Numbered from the stretch's first letter, positions 32,723 to 42,131 are shown. The stretch is DNA of 64,000 bases from Bacteroidales bacterium (GCA_017448905.1 JAFSKP010000008.1:1-64000), one strand, 5' to 3'. Made by a program: numbers and translations. The notes: generated by a model not told the origin, from the sequence alone.

Positions 32723-33871
32723 ATGCAAGATAACGAAGCTTTCAGATTCACCCTTGTCAAGACAGATACCGCCACCAATGCACGGGCTGCCGTCCTGCAT
32801 ACCGACCACGGCGACATACCGACGCCTATCTTCATGCCTGTCGGCACCGCGGGCAGCGTCAAAGCCGTTCACCAGGCCGAGCTGCGCGACGACATAGATG
32901 CCCGTATCATCCTCGGCAACACCTACCACCTATACCTGCGTCCCGGCATGGAGACCCTCATGGCCGCTGGCGGACTGCACCGTTTCATGAACTGGGAACG
33001 CCCCATCCTCACCGACAGCGGCGGCTTTCAGGTCTTCTCGCTGGCCGCAAGCCGCAAAATCAATGAGGAGGGTTGCACTTTCAAGTCGCACATCGACGGT
33101 TCGCGCCACACCTTCACTCCTGAAGGTGTCATCGACATCGAACGGCAGATCGGCAGCGACATCATGATGGCTTTCGACGAGTGTCCCCCCGGCGAGTCGC
33201 CCTACGACTATGCCAAGAAATCCATGGAGCTGACACACCGCTGGATGGACCGCTGCATGCGTCGCTACAACGAGACGGAACCTCTCTACGGGCACCGTCA
33301 GGCCCTCTTCCCCATCGTACAAGGATGCAAATATGCCGACCTGCGTGTCCGCAGTGCCACCTTCGCCGCCAGGAAAGATGCCTACGGCTATGCCATCGGC
33401 GGCCTCGCCGTGGGCGAGCCTACCGAGGTGATGTACCAGATGATAGAGGTGGTCAACGCGATCCTGCCCACCGACCGCCCACGCTACCTGATGGGTGTCG
33501 GCACTCCCGCCAACATCCTGGAGGCCATAGAGCGCGGAGTCGACATGTTCGACTGCGTCATGCCCACACGCAACGGTCGCAACGGCATGCTCTTCACGTG
33601 GAACGGCACAGTCAACATCAAAAACAAAAAATGGGAGCGCTGCTTCGAACCTATCGACCCCACCTCCCCTGCCGAGTCCGACCGCGTGTACACCTACGCC
33701 TACCTCCACCACCTCATAAAAGCCGAGGAGCTGCTGGGACTGCAGATCGCCTCAATCCACAACCTCACCTTCTACCTCACCCTCGTCCGCACCGCCCGCC
33801 AGCATATCATCGACGGCGACTTCGCGGCATGGAAAGCGTCGGTTATCGGCAACCTGATGAGGAGAGTCTAA
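32723..33871 (+). CDS. tgt: tRNA-guanine transglycosylase, lacking zinc cysteines
   Basis: This 382-residue enzyme exchanges guanine-34 for the queuosine precursor in GUN-anticodon tRNAs. Family motifs: LTDSGGFQVFSLA (Asp near residue 95), GGLAVGEP, and FDCVMPTRNGRNG with the catalytic Asp near 275. The C-terminal zinc site is altered: aligned with E. coli, the three Cys of the CxCxxC motif become Ser, Ala and Asp in IDPTSPAESDRVYTYAYLHH, while the His in SIHNL is kept. Zinc binding is therefore doubtful. The stop is followed at once by a 9-nt array and then the S9 peptidase gene. Confidence 0.93.
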   Translation: MQDNEAFRFTLVKTDTATNARAAVLHTDHGDIPTPIFMPVGTAGSVKAVHQAELRDDIDARIILGNTYHLYLRPGMETLMAAGGLHRFMNWERPILTDSGGFQVFSLAASRKINEEGCTFKSHIDGSRHTFTPEGVIDIERQIGSDIMMAFDECPPGESPYDYAKKSMELTHRWMDRCMRRYNETEPLYGHRQALFPIVQGCKYADLRVRSATFAARKDAYGYAIGGLAVGEPTEVMYQMIEVVNAILPTDRPRYLMGVGTPANILEAIERGVDMFDCVMPTRNGRNGMLFTWNGTVNIKNKKWERCFEPIDPTSPAESDRVYTYAYLHHLIKAEELLGLQIASIHNLTFYLTLVRTARQHIIDGDFAAWKASVIGNLMRRV

Positions 33872-33925
33872 ATCTAGACTGTCTAGACAGTCTAGATAAT
33901 CTAGACAATCTAGATAATCTAGAGA
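33871..33925 (+). repeat. 9-nt tandem array (TCTAGA-based)
   Basis: Six TCTAGA units with linkers CTG, CAG, TAA, CAA, TAA directly follow the tgt stop. The first units form the palindrome ACTGTCTAGACAGT, so the array changes strand sense there, echoing the facing arms of the 8-nt arrays. Confidence 0.93.
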
Positions 33926-33951
33926 AAACGAACATTAAACTATCATACAAC

Positions 33952-36057
33952 ATGAAAAAAACAATTATCGCTTTGGCTTCGCTGGCACTGGTATGTGCCT
34001 GCTCGAAGCAAAAAAAAGATGAGAGCACCGAAAAGGTCGTTGAACGCCCCGAGATACAGGTGCAGAACGGACAATTCACGCCCGACGTGATGTGGGCTCT
34101 CGGCAAGATGGGCGAATACACAGTGTCGCCCGACGGCTCCAAGCTGGCCTACACACTCACCTACTACGACATGCAGGAGAACAAGGGCAACGCCGAGCTC
34201 TATGTGATGCCCACCGCCGGCGGCGAAGCCACGCGTCTGACCGTCACCGCCCAGAGCGAGTTCAGCCCTGTGTGGCGCGACGACAACACCCTGCTTTTCT
34301 GCCGCGGCAACGAGATGCGCAGCATCGACATCGACAGCAAGGCCGAAACCCTTGTCGCCACCTTCGAGAACGGCATCGAGGGCTTCAAGCTCTCGCCCGA
34401 CGGCAAGCAGGTGGTCTACATCACCGACCTCCCTGTGAAGCGGGCTGCCGACGTAGAGCCTCTCTTCGCCGGCCTCGACAAGACCACCGGACGCATCAAC
34501 GAGGACCTCATGTACCGCCATTGGGACAACTGGGTGGACGAATATCCCCAGATCTTCCTTGCCGACCTTGACGAGACCCTCGACATTGAGAACTCCATTG
34601 CCATCATCGACAGCACCTTCGAATGCCCGATGCGCCCCTGGGGCGGCGTAGAGCAGTTCAACTTCTCGCCCGACGGCAAGCAGATTGTCTACACCTGCCG
34701 CAAGAAGACAGGCAAGGACTATGCCATGAGCACCAACAGCGACATCTACCTCTTCACCATTGCCGACAAGAGCACCGTCAACATCAGCAAGGGCATCATG
34801 GGCTACGACCAAAACCCCGTCTTCAGCCACGACGGCACCAAGATCGCATGGGAAAGCATGGAGCGTGACGGCTACGAGAGCGACAAGCTACGCCTGATGG
34901 TCTACGATGTCGCCAACGGAACACGCATCGACTACACCGACGGCTTCGACTACGGCGTCAGCGGCATCACCTGGACCGACGACGACAAGGAACTGCTCGC
35001 CGTTGTCATGTACCGCGGCATGAACGAGATCTTCGCATTCAACGTAGCCAACAGCAGCAAACGCCAGATCACCCACGGCTACCACGACATCAACGGCTTC
35101 CAGCTCTGCGGCGACAAGATCTACGCCAACCAGGTCAGCATCTCCTACCCTGCCACCGTCTACACCTACAACCTCAGCGACGACATGAAGGAAGGCACAA
35201 AACTGACCACCTTCAACGACGACATCCTCGCGCAAGTCCGCATGGGCAAGGTCGAGGAGCACTGGATCAAGAGCAGCGACGGACAGGAGATGCTCACGTG
35301 GCTCATCTACCCCTACGACTACGACAGCACCAAGGTCTATCCTGCCCTTCTCTTCTGCGAAGGCGGTCCACAGACCATGGTCAGCCAGTTTTGGAGCACC
35401 CGCTGGAACTTCCAGGTCATGAGCGGCGCCGGCTATTTCGTCATCGCCCCCAACCGCCACGGTGTCCCCGGCTTCGGACAGGCCTGGTGTGAGGAAATCA
35501 GCGGCGACTATGGCGGACTCTGCATGAAAGACTACATGCTCGCCACCGACTACTTTGCCGACAACATGCGCCAGATTGACCGTGAGCGTATCGGAGCCTG
35601 CGGCGCCAGTTTCGGCGGCTACAGCATCTACTGGCTCGCCGGTCATAACTACGGCGTGAAGGGCTACAACGAGGGTCGTCGCTTCAAGGCCTTCCTCGCC
35701 CACAACGGCATGTTCAACTTCGAGCAGCAGAGCCTCGAGACCGAGGAGCTCTGGTTCACCAACTGGGACCTCGGCGGCCCCTACTGGGCCAACACGCCAC
35801 AGACCAAGAAAAGCTACAGCAATTCGCCCCACCTCTTCGTAGACAAGTGGAACACTCCGCTCTGCGTGGTCCACAGCGAGTTCGACTTCCGCATCGTCGC
35901 CAGCCAGGGCATGGCGGCTTACAACGCAGCCAAAATCCGCGGCCTCGATGCCCGCTACCTCTACTTCCCCGACGAGACCAACTGGGTGCTACGCCCGCAG
36001 AACAGCCTCCTCTGGCACCGCAACTTCATCGACTGGTTCGACAGGAATCTGAAGTAG
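33952..36057 (+). CDS. S9-family (prolyl oligopeptidase / DPP-like) peptidase lipoprotein
   Basis: This 701-residue exopeptidase has a lipoprotein signal (MKKTIIALASLALVCAC), an N-terminal beta-propeller with repeated SPDG segments, and a C-terminal alpha/beta-hydrolase domain. The nucleophile Ser lies in GACGASFGGYSIYWL (GxSxGG, near residue 550), the acid Asp in HSEFDFRIV, and His in LLWHRNF. It probably releases dipeptides from oligopeptides in the periplasm for amino-acid use. The ATG at 33952 is used; the frame is open much further upstream, but that stretch is antisense-frame noise over tgt. The stop TAG is followed by a 7-nt array. Confidence 0.92.
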   Translation: MKKTIIALASLALVCACSKQKKDESTEKVVERPEIQVQNGQFTPDVMWALGKMGEYTVSPDGSKLAYTLTYYDMQENKGNAELYVMPTAGGEATRLTVTAQSEFSPVWRDDNTLLFCRGNEMRSIDIDSKAETLVATFENGIEGFKLSPDGKQVVYITDLPVKRAADVEPLFAGLDKTTGRINEDLMYRHWDNWVDEYPQIFLADLDETLDIENSIAIIDSTFECPMRPWGGVEQFNFSPDGKQIVYTCRKKTGKDYAMSTNSDIYLFTIADKSTVNISKGIMGYDQNPVFSHDGTKIAWESMERDGYESDKLRLMVYDVANGTRIDYTDGFDYGVSGITWTDDDKELLAVVMYRGMNEIFAFNVANSSKRQITHGYHDINGFQLCGDKIYANQVSISYPATVYTYNLSDDMKEGTKLTTFNDDILAQVRMGKVEEHWIKSSDGQEMLTWLIYPYDYDSTKVYPALLFCEGGPQTMVSQFWSTRWNFQVMSGAGYFVIAPNRHGVPGFGQAWCEEISGDYGGLCMKDYMLATDYFADNMRQIDRERIGACGASFGGYSIYWLAGHNYGVKGYNEGRRFKAFLAHNGMFNFEQQSLETEELWFTNWDLGGPYWANTPQTKKSYSNSPHLFVDKWNTPLCVVHSEFDFRIVASQGMAAYNAAKIRGLDARYLYFPDETNWVLRPQNSLLWHRNFIDWFDRNLK

Positions 36058-36099
36058 TGAACTGTGAACTGTGAACTGTGATTAGTGACCAGTGACCTG
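36055..36099 (+). repeat. 7-nt tandem array (GTGAACT)
   Basis: Six units (GTGAACT three times, GTGATTA, GTGACCA, GTGACCT) begin at the stop codon of the S9 peptidase. The following 70 nt before the next gene show no other structure. Confidence 0.9.
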
Positions 36100-36172
36100 A
36101 TGTGGTTTGTATCACGAGGCATTGGTCACTTTCTCTTTCAGCAATAATAACCCGTAACCAACAATACAATTA

Positions 36173-36748
36173 ATGACATTAATCAAGTGTAACCATTGCG
36201 GACGTCCGTTCTACGACAGCGAGAAAGCATGCCCTTTCTGTGGTCATGCCACCAGCCTGTCGACAGGAAACCGCATAACCAAAGCAATCAGCGACACCAC
36301 GTCGCACAAACTGATGGATGACTATTTCACCGGCAACCTCCCTCACCGCGAGATACGTCCAGTCCACAGTGCGCCTGTCATCAAGAAGGAGCAGACTGTC
36401 GCTCAACCCGAACCGGTCGTTGAAGAAGAGCCCGTTGTTGAGCCTAATCCCGACGTCGAGCCCGATTCCATTGTAGAGCATGCCCCTGCTGACGAGTCGG
36501 CACCCGCGCAGCCTTCCGACGCCATCCTCAACCGCGCCGAGTCGATAGCTGCTGCCGTTGCCGACAACGGTGAAGGCGCCGGCGACACAGACGACGACGA
36601 ACCCGAGGAGATAGAAACCACCCTGCCGCGCAAAAAACGCCATGTCTGGGCGTGGCTCCTCATTCTCGTCATCCTGGTTGGCCTCGCCGCCGCAGTCTAT
36701 CTCAAGTGGGACTTCGTATACGGGAAAGTCTCAAACATTTTCAACTGA
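36173..36748 (+). CDS. zinc-ribbon, tail-anchored-like membrane protein
   Basis: This 191-residue protein begins with a zinc ribbon (CNHCGRPFYDSEKACPFCG, residues 6-24), followed by an acidic, Pro/Glu/Val-rich disordered region (about 75-140) and one C-terminal membrane helix (VWAWLLILVILVGLAAAVYL, near 159-178). No enzymatic domain is visible. The zinc ribbon should face the cytoplasm. The function is unknown. Confidence 0.75.
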   Translation: MTLIKCNHCGRPFYDSEKACPFCGHATSLSTGNRITKAISDTTSHKLMDDYFTGNLPHREIRPVHSAPVIKKEQTVAQPEPVVEEEPVVEPNPDVEPDSIVEHAPADESAPAQPSDAILNRAESIAAAVADNGEGAGDTDDDEPEEIETTLPRKKRHVWAWLLILVILVGLAAAVYLKWDFVYGKVSNIFN

Positions 36749-36756
36749 AATATTCC

Positions 36757-36791
36757 TGTGTGTCAGGCTGTTAATAAGAGCCTGACACACA
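36757..36791. terminator. hairpin between convergent genes
   Basis: A perfect 13-bp stem (36757-36769 with 36779-36791, core GTGTCAGGCT) with a 9-nt loop lies between the convergent zinc-ribbon and zinc-peptidase genes. The T tract is weak on both sides (ATTGTTTCC on +), so termination efficiency is uncertain. Confidence 0.65.
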
Positions 36792-36800
36792 TTGTTTCCT

Positions 36801-37640
36801 CTACAGACCTCGCTGTAGCTCGTATCCTCCGCTCATGTCGCCTGTCGTGAGGCCTTTCTTGAGCCACTGCATTCGCTGGGCAGAAGTGCCGTGGGTGAAC
36901 GACTCGGGCGTGGCATAGCCGCGGGCGTTCTTCTGCAGGTAGTCGTCGCCTATCTTCTGGGCTGCATTGATAGCCTCTTCGATATCGCCATCTTCGAGTG
37001 AGCCGAACATCTTGTTCTCATGGTAGCCCCACACGCCGGCATAAAAGTCGGCGAGCAGCTCTATGCGGACGCTGACCTTGTTCTTTTCGGTCGTAGACAG
37101 CCGTGCCATCTTCTCATGGGCGGGACCAAGGATGCCGAGCAGGTTCTCGACATGGTGCCCTACCTCGTGGGCAATGACGTAGGCGTATGCGAAGTCGCCG
37201 CCGGCACCCAGCGACTTGGGCATCTCGTTGAAGAAGTCGAGGTCGAGGTACACACACTTGTCCGCCGAGCAATAGAACGGCCCCATCGAGGAGCTGGCAC
37301 TGCCGCAGCCGCTCTGGACACTGCCGTGGAAAAGCACCAATGTGGGAGGTTCGTAACGCCTGCCCATACGCTGGAATTCAGCGTTCCATACATCCTCCGT
37401 GCTTGCAAGAATCTGCTCGGCAAAGACGCGGAACTGTTCCTCCTGATCAGAAGGCACATACTCTGTCGACGCCTGTTGTGTTCCTAACTGTTGGACGACT
37501 TCGGTAGGGTCTCCCCCCATAAAAAGGGCGATGAGTGCTGCTATGATGGCACCTCCGATGCCGATACCGGCGACCTTGCCGCCACTCTTGCCACGGCGGT
37601 CGTCGACATTTGTACTTCTCCTTCTTCCTGATAAATCCAT
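36801..37640 (-). CDS. YpfJ-family neutral zinc metallopeptidase
   Basis: This 279-residue protein has a short basic N-terminus (MDLSGRRRSTNVDDRRG), one membrane helix (IGIGGAIIAALIALFMG), and a zinc peptidase-like domain with HExxH in VIAHEVGHHVENLLG (near residues 155-169) and a downstream Glu-containing helix (IELLADFYAGVW). The layout and length match the YpfJ/putative neutral zinc metallopeptidase family. Its substrate is unknown. Confidence 0.9.
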   Translation of the reverse strand: MDLSGRRRSTNVDDRRGKSGGKVAGIGIGGAIIAALIALFMGGDPTEVVQQLGTQQASTEYVPSDQEEQFRVFAEQILASTEDVWNAEFQRMGRRYEPPTLVLFHGSVQSGCGSASSSMGPFYCSADKCVYLDLDFFNEMPKSLGAGGDFAYAYVIAHEVGHHVENLLGILGPAHEKMARLSTTEKNKVSVRIELLADFYAGVWGYHENKMFGSLEDGDIEEAINAAQKIGDDYLQKNARGYATPESFTHGTSAQRMQWLKKGLTTGDMSGGYELQRGL

Positions 37641-37642
37641 TG

Positions 37643-37743
37643 TTTAATGTTTGAATGATTGAATGATTGATTGTTTGAATGCTTGATTGATTGAATGCTT
37701 GATTGATTGAATGCTTGATTGATTGAATGTTTGAGTGTTTGAA
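37643..37743. repeat. 8-nt array between prmA and zinc peptidase gene
   Basis: About twelve units (TTTGAATG, ATTGAATG, CTTGATTG, ATTGAATG as read on +). For the flanking - strand genes this is the stop-free orientation. It fills the gap to within 3 nt of the peptidase ATG. Confidence 0.94.
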
Positions 37744-37753
37744 TTTTACATCT

Positions 37754-38599
37754 TCACATCTTAACCATTTTCAAGGCTGTCCATTCATTGCGGGTTTTTT
37801 GCAGAGCAGGACGCAATCCAAGTCCTTCGGCTACACCCATCAGGGCGTCGGCATCATGCTCATAGAATCCGCTCAAGAACAGTGTGCCACCCGTATTCAG
37901 GACGTTGGCGTATGATGCCATATCCCGCATGAGGATGTTGCGGTTGATGTTGGCGAGGATGACATCGAAGTGCTTGTCGGGAGTCAACAGCGAGGCGTCG
38001 CCCTGCAGTGGAGTCACTGTCACACCGTTGCGTTCGAAGTTCTCCACGGCATTGCGGAAAGCCCATTCGTCGACATCTATGGCTTCGACGTATGCGGCAT
38101 TCTTCTTGGCAGCAAGGATGGCGAGCACGCCGGTGCCGCTGCCCATGTCGAGGACACGGCGGCCAGCAAGCGGTTCCTCCTCCAACATGGAGAGCATGAG
38201 GTAGGTGGTGGCATGGTGTGCCGTTCCGAACGACATCTTGGGTTCGATCTCAATCTCATATTTCACGTCGTCGCGATGAGGGTGGAAAGGAGCCCGCACC
38301 CAGCAGAAGCCATCGACAAGGACTGCCTGATGCTGGCGTTCCCACTCTTCGTTGTAGTCTTTGTCGGGCATCTCCTGGACTGAGTAGTGATAATCCAATG
38401 GAGGAAACTGCGATTTCAAAACCTCCAACTGCTCCTTAAGCCAGACATCGTCGAATTGGTCGGAAGGCACATATGCTTTCAAACCGTCATTGGTTTCAAC
38501 AAAGCTGTCATACGGTCCCTCATCGCCAAGGTTATAAGTCAACAAGTCTCGACAAGGGTCAACATGAGATAGTGTTATGGTTACTTCTGTGTATTTCAT
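37754..38599 (-). CDS. prmA: ribosomal protein L11 methyltransferase
   Basis: This 281-residue SAM-dependent enzyme methylates ribosomal protein L11. After the N-terminal substrate-recognition domain, motif I is VLDMGSGTGVLAILAAKK (near residue 153), with an acidic residue in AIDVDEWA and the NxNR-type motif ILANINRNIL (near 217). FGTAHHATT precedes motif I as in PrmA. It lies downstream of truA, with a 7-nt array in the gap. Confidence 0.94.
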   Translation of the reverse strand: MKYTEVTITLSHVDPCRDLLTYNLGDEGPYDSFVETNDGLKAYVPSDQFDDVWLKEQLEVLKSQFPPLDYHYSVQEMPDKDYNEEWERQHQAVLVDGFCWVRAPFHPHRDDVKYEIEIEPKMSFGTAHHATTYLMLSMLEEEPLAGRRVLDMGSGTGVLAILAAKKNAAYVEAIDVDEWAFRNAVENFERNGVTVTPLQGDASLLTPDKHFDVILANINRNILMRDMASYANVLNTGGTLFLSGFYEHDADALMGVAEGLGLRPALQKTRNEWTALKMVKM

Positions 38600-38643
38600 T
38601 GGTGATTAGTGATTGGTGAACAGTGAACAGTGAACAGTGAAAC
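38600..38643. repeat. 7-nt tandem array (GTGAACA)
   Basis: Six units (GTGATTA, GTGATTG, GTGAACA three times, GTGAAAC) lie between prmA and truA. The unit is close to the one at 36055-36099. Confidence 0.9.
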
Positions 38644-38656
38644 GGGTGAATCAGTA

Positions 38657-39418
38657 TTATCGATTGTCATTTTTCATTTTTAACTTTTCCCATTCGTATT
38701 CCACCTTTGTCAAGAACAGTCCTTGTGCCGGCATGCTGACACCGGCAGCGCAACGGTTCTTTTTCTCTATGACGGAACGTAGCCCCTCGATGGTGAGCTT
38801 GCCACGGCCCACGTCAAGCAGTGTACCTGTCACCGACCGCACCATGTTGCGCAAGAACCTGTTGGACTGGATGGTGAACACCAGTTCCTCTCCCACCCTA
38901 TCCCAATGGGCTTCCGTCAGGTGGCAGATATTGGTCTTGTTGTCGGTGTGGAGTTTGGCGAAGCTGGTGAAGTCGTCGTATTCCATGAGCACGCGTGCTG
39001 CGCGATTCATCAGCTCGATGTCGGGTTGGAAATAGATGCGGCTGTAGAGTCCCTGCCTGAATGGCAGCCGGGCATCGGAGACGTGGTACTGGTAGGTGCG
39101 GGAAAGAGCCGAGAAGCGAGCGTGGAAATTGCCGGCGACCCTGAAGATGGCGAAGATGGCCATATCGGGTGGAAGATAGCTGTTAAGCTTGAAAACCAGA
39201 TTACCATCCAGTTCCTTTTCCGAATCGAAATGGGCGTAGAAGTCGGAGGCGTGCACTCCCGTGTCGGTGCGTCCGCATCCCACGACGGCAACAGAGGAGC
39301 GCGTCAGCGTGCTGAGAGCCTGTTCGAGGGTCTGCTGCACCGTTGGCAGCTCAGGCTGCGTCTGCCAGCCGCAATAGTTGGCTCCGTTATAGGCAAGATG
39401 TATGGCGTATCGCATCAT
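38657..39418 (-). CDS. truA: tRNA pseudouridine(38-40) synthase
   Basis: This 253-residue enzyme converts uridines 38-40 of the tRNA anticodon arm to pseudouridine. The catalytic Asp lies in GCGRTDTGVHA (near residue 52). Also present: LNSYLPPDMAI, RTYQYHV and a C-terminal FLRNMVRSVTGTLLDVG. The length is typical. The start overlaps the stop of the transglutaminase-like gene (ATGA), so the two are coupled. Confidence 0.95.
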   Translation of the reverse strand: MMRYAIHLAYNGANYCGWQTQPELPTVQQTLEQALSTLTRSSVAVVGCGRTDTGVHASDFYAHFDSEKELDGNLVFKLNSYLPPDMAIFAIFRVAGNFHARFSALSRTYQYHVSDARLPFRQGLYSRIYFQPDIELMNRAARVLMEYDDFTSFAKLHTDNKTNICHLTEAHWDRVGEELVFTIQSNRFLRNMVRSVTGTLLDVGRGKLTIEGLRSVIEKKNRCAAGVSMPAQGLFLTKVEYEWEKLKMKNDNR

Positions 39419-40689
39419 TCAGCAGCAGGTATTGGCAACACATGCTTCCGCAGATCCTCTATCACCAGCATGCGGTAAGTGGGCTGCAGCGTGTCGGAGA
39501 AAAGATTCTTGTTGTTCTGATAGTTGTCTTTCTGGTATTCGGTGGCACGGTCGAAGAGGTTGTTGGCCACAGCCTTCTTGATGTCGGCCAGAGCCATGCC
39601 GCCCGCCTCGTAGCTCTTTTTTTGCTTCTCGGACAGGTATCTGGCTATTTTCTGGTAGTATATGTCGTCGAGCAGCCCTGTTGTCTCGTCGTAATGGCCG
39701 TCGAGTTCAGGCAAGTTCACCCATCCTGTGATTGTCGTTTCAAGCAACGCCAGCTTCCTCTTGCTCTTGTCGGTATAATAACCGAGGTAGGCATGGCAGG
39801 GTTCGACAAAGATGATGGGGTACATTCCCACTTTACGCATGATGGACGAGAAGAATACGCAGGCATCGATACAGTTGGCCTGACGGTTGTTGTATACATC
39901 GTCGAAAAACCTTATATACTGCGAGTTGGACTTGCGCGAGCCGTTCGAAGTGCAGGTTATCGACGAGTAGGCCATGCCACGGTTAAGGACATAGTACCAG
40001 ATGGCACGCATCTGGTTGTCAACCTTCTTCTCTGTTCGAGAGCCGTCAAAAGTAGAGACAACGCCCTGCGTGAGTATTTCGGCGAGGATGCCATCAATCT
40101 TGGGATGGTCTTCATTGACGTATGCGGCAAAGAGCCACCGATAGTCACGGTATCGGCCGTCACCTCCAAGCTGCGACATAAGACACTCGTTCACAGGACG
40201 GAAATTTAGTCTGATGTTCTTTACATCCACCTCCTCATCATTGATGAAGCAAGTGAAAGTCAGCACCACATTGCCCTGTTGACGAAGTTTGTAAAGAGTC
40301 TCGTACTTCCACTTGATGGTAGGCTGGAACGAGTAGCGCTCGCCTTTGCGTGGCAGCGTCTCCTGAGTGATGCTCACATAGTTGAGCAGCGTGGAGTCGG
40401 TAACAATGCGAAGCACAGCATTGTTGGATGGAGATGTGACGGCAACCTGAAAGAGCGGCTGTTCCAGTCCTTCGGTACTGTTGGCAAGGGCAAGCAGCAT
40501 AGATGGGTAGAGTATGCCTTCGAAGTCAGTGTCGTATGTAGCCGCAAAGTCCACAGCCTTAGGGTCAATGGTCTTCTTGACCACTATCTGCCCGCAAGAT
40601 GCGAATGCCAGCGGAAGCAGCAGAATCAACAGTTGTCTGTAATATCGCACAATGTGTTTGTTTTTTGTTCTAACAGTCAGATTGGGCAT
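39415..40689 (-). CDS. transglutaminase-like lipoprotein
   Basis: This lipoprotein of about 424 residues has a signal and lipobox (LLILLLPLAFASC). The C-terminal half carries a transglutaminase/papain-like core: Cys in NRQANCIDACVFFSSIMRKVG, His in VEPCHAYLGYY and an Asp/Asn-bearing strand (ETTITGW) after it. The N-terminal half looks like immunoglobulin-type strands. Proteolysis or crosslinking at the envelope is possible; the role is unknown. ATG 40689 gives a normal signal peptide. An ATG at 40740 overlaps the upstream stop (TAATG) and could also be used, with a long n-region. Confidence 0.8.
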   Translation of the reverse strand: MPNLTVRTKNKHIVRYYRQLLILLLPLAFASCGQIVVKKTIDPKAVDFAATYDTDFEGILYPSMLLALANSTEGLEQPLFQVAVTSPSNNAVLRIVTDSTLLNYVSITQETLPRKGERYSFQPTIKWKYETLYKLRQQGNVVLTFTCFINDEEVDVKNIRLNFRPVNECLMSQLGGDGRYRDYRWLFAAYVNEDHPKIDGILAEILTQGVVSTFDGSRTEKKVDNQMRAIWYYVLNRGMAYSSITCTSNGSRKSNSQYIRFFDDVYNNRQANCIDACVFFSSIMRKVGMYPIIFVEPCHAYLGYYTDKSKRKLALLETTITGWVNLPELDGHYDETTGLLDDIYYQKIARYLSEKQKKSYEAGGMALADIKKAVANNLFDRATEYQKDNYQNNKNLFSDTLQPTYRMLVIEDLRKHVLPIPAAE

Positions 40690-40739
40690 GGGAGCAACAC
40701 GGAAGCCACGCGGCGATGTCAACGCAGCATCGTGAAGCA

Positions 40740-42101
40740 TTAGTTGCCTATAATGCCGGTGACAAGGACCACAATGAGGGCAAGCGGAGCCACGATGCGT
40801 ACCAGGAAGTGGTAGAAAACCTTGAAGTAGCCGATCTTGACGGTGCCATGGTTGGAGAGTTCATCGATGATGTCTTCCTTGTTCATGAACCACCCGAAAA
40901 AGACAATCGTCAACAGGGCGCATACGGGAGGGAGAATGGTGCCGGTGAGTTTGTCAAGGAGGTCGAAAAGCTGCATGCCACCAATCTTCACGCCACTCAG
41001 TATACCATCGCCGAAAGAGAAAGAGGCAGCGGCAGCGAGTATAATGACAATCAGCGACATGACAATGGCAGAAGCGGTACGGCCGATTCTGTCGCCCGAC
41101 AGCCACTGGGTGAGGGCCTCAAGAAGCGAAATGGCCGATGTGAGTGCCGCCAACGAGAGCAACAGGAAGAAGATGATGGAGAAAAGGCGTCCGACGGTAC
41201 CCATGGAGTTGAACACCACAGGGAGCACCTGATATACAAGGCCGGGGCCGCCTGTAGGGTCTTGTCCGCAAGCAAAGACCGCCGGGAAGATGGCGATGCC
41301 GGCAAAAATGGCTATGGCGAAATCGCAGAGCGTAATCCAGAGCGATGTCTTCAGGAGGTTATCGTCTTTAGGCAGATAGGAGCCATACACAATCATCACA
41401 CCCATGCCCACAGAAAGCGAGAAGAGAGCCTGTCCCAACGCGGCGAGGACACCCTCGCCGGTGAGCTTGCTGAAATCGGGCTTGAAGAGGTATGAGAGAC
41501 CCGCGGAGGCACCCTCGAGCGTCATTGAGCGGACACAGAGAGCCATAAGCAAGACGACAAGGATAGGCATCAATAGCTTGGAGACACGCTCTATGCCTTT
41601 ATCGACGCCACCCACAATGACCAACGCCGTCAAGAACAAGAAAATGGCAATGAAAAGCACCGGACGTCCCGCCGAGGACGCGAACTGGTTGAAATGGGCC
41701 TCAAACCCAGTATCGGCAATGCCTGCCAACGTCCCCGAAAGCGACTCCCAGAAATAGTTCAGCGTCCATCCCGAGATGACGAGATAGATGGCCAGGATAA
41801 GGAAACAGGTCAGCAGTCCGGCCAGACCCACATATTTCCATCCCGGATGATGTGGCTTCAACGCAGTATAGGCTTTCATGGGGTCTTCACCCGTTCGCCG
41901 ACCAATAACAAACTCGCTCATCATCAGTACCATGCCTATAAAAAGTACAAAAATGACATATACCAGCAGGAATGCTCCGCCACCGTATTTGCCACAGATG
42001 TAGGGGAAACGCCATACGTTTCCGAGACCCACGGCAGACCCTGCCGCCGCCATAATAGCTCCGAACGAGCTGCTAAAACCTTCTCCTGTTTTTGTAGACA
42101 T
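40740..42101 (-). CDS. sodium-dependent NSS/SNF-family transporter
   Basis: This 453-residue, roughly 12-helix transporter of the neurotransmitter:sodium symporter family has the signature GSAVGLGNVWRFPYICGKYGGGAFLLVY near residues 21-48, where the sodium and substrate sites of LeuT lie. The substrate is probably an amino acid. It sits between ruvC (30 nt upstream) and the transglutaminase-like gene (overlapping stop/start). Confidence 0.94.
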   Translation of the reverse strand: MSTKTGEGFSSSFGAIMAAAGSAVGLGNVWRFPYICGKYGGGAFLLVYVIFVLFIGMVLMMSEFVIGRRTGEDPMKAYTALKPHHPGWKYVGLAGLLTCFLILAIYLVISGWTLNYFWESLSGTLAGIADTGFEAHFNQFASSAGRPVLFIAIFLFLTALVIVGGVDKGIERVSKLLMPILVVLLMALCVRSMTLEGASAGLSYLFKPDFSKLTGEGVLAALGQALFSLSVGMGVMIVYGSYLPKDDNLLKTSLWITLCDFAIAIFAGIAIFPAVFACGQDPTGGPGLVYQVLPVVFNSMGTVGRLFSIIFFLLLSLAALTSAISLLEALTQWLSGDRIGRTASAIVMSLIVIILAAAASFSFGDGILSGVKIGGMQLFDLLDKLTGTILPPVCALLTIVFFGWFMNKEDIIDELSNHGTVKIGYFKVFYHFLVRIVAPLALIVVLVTGIIGN

Positions 42102-42131
42102 ATTGTTTTCCTTGAAAGAATGGTTGGTTGA

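Noticed and set aside
33181..33951. A 958-residue reading with about 250 extra N-terminal residues on the S9 peptidase
   Set aside because: The extension is the wrong frame of tgt. A clean lipoprotein signal starts at 33952.
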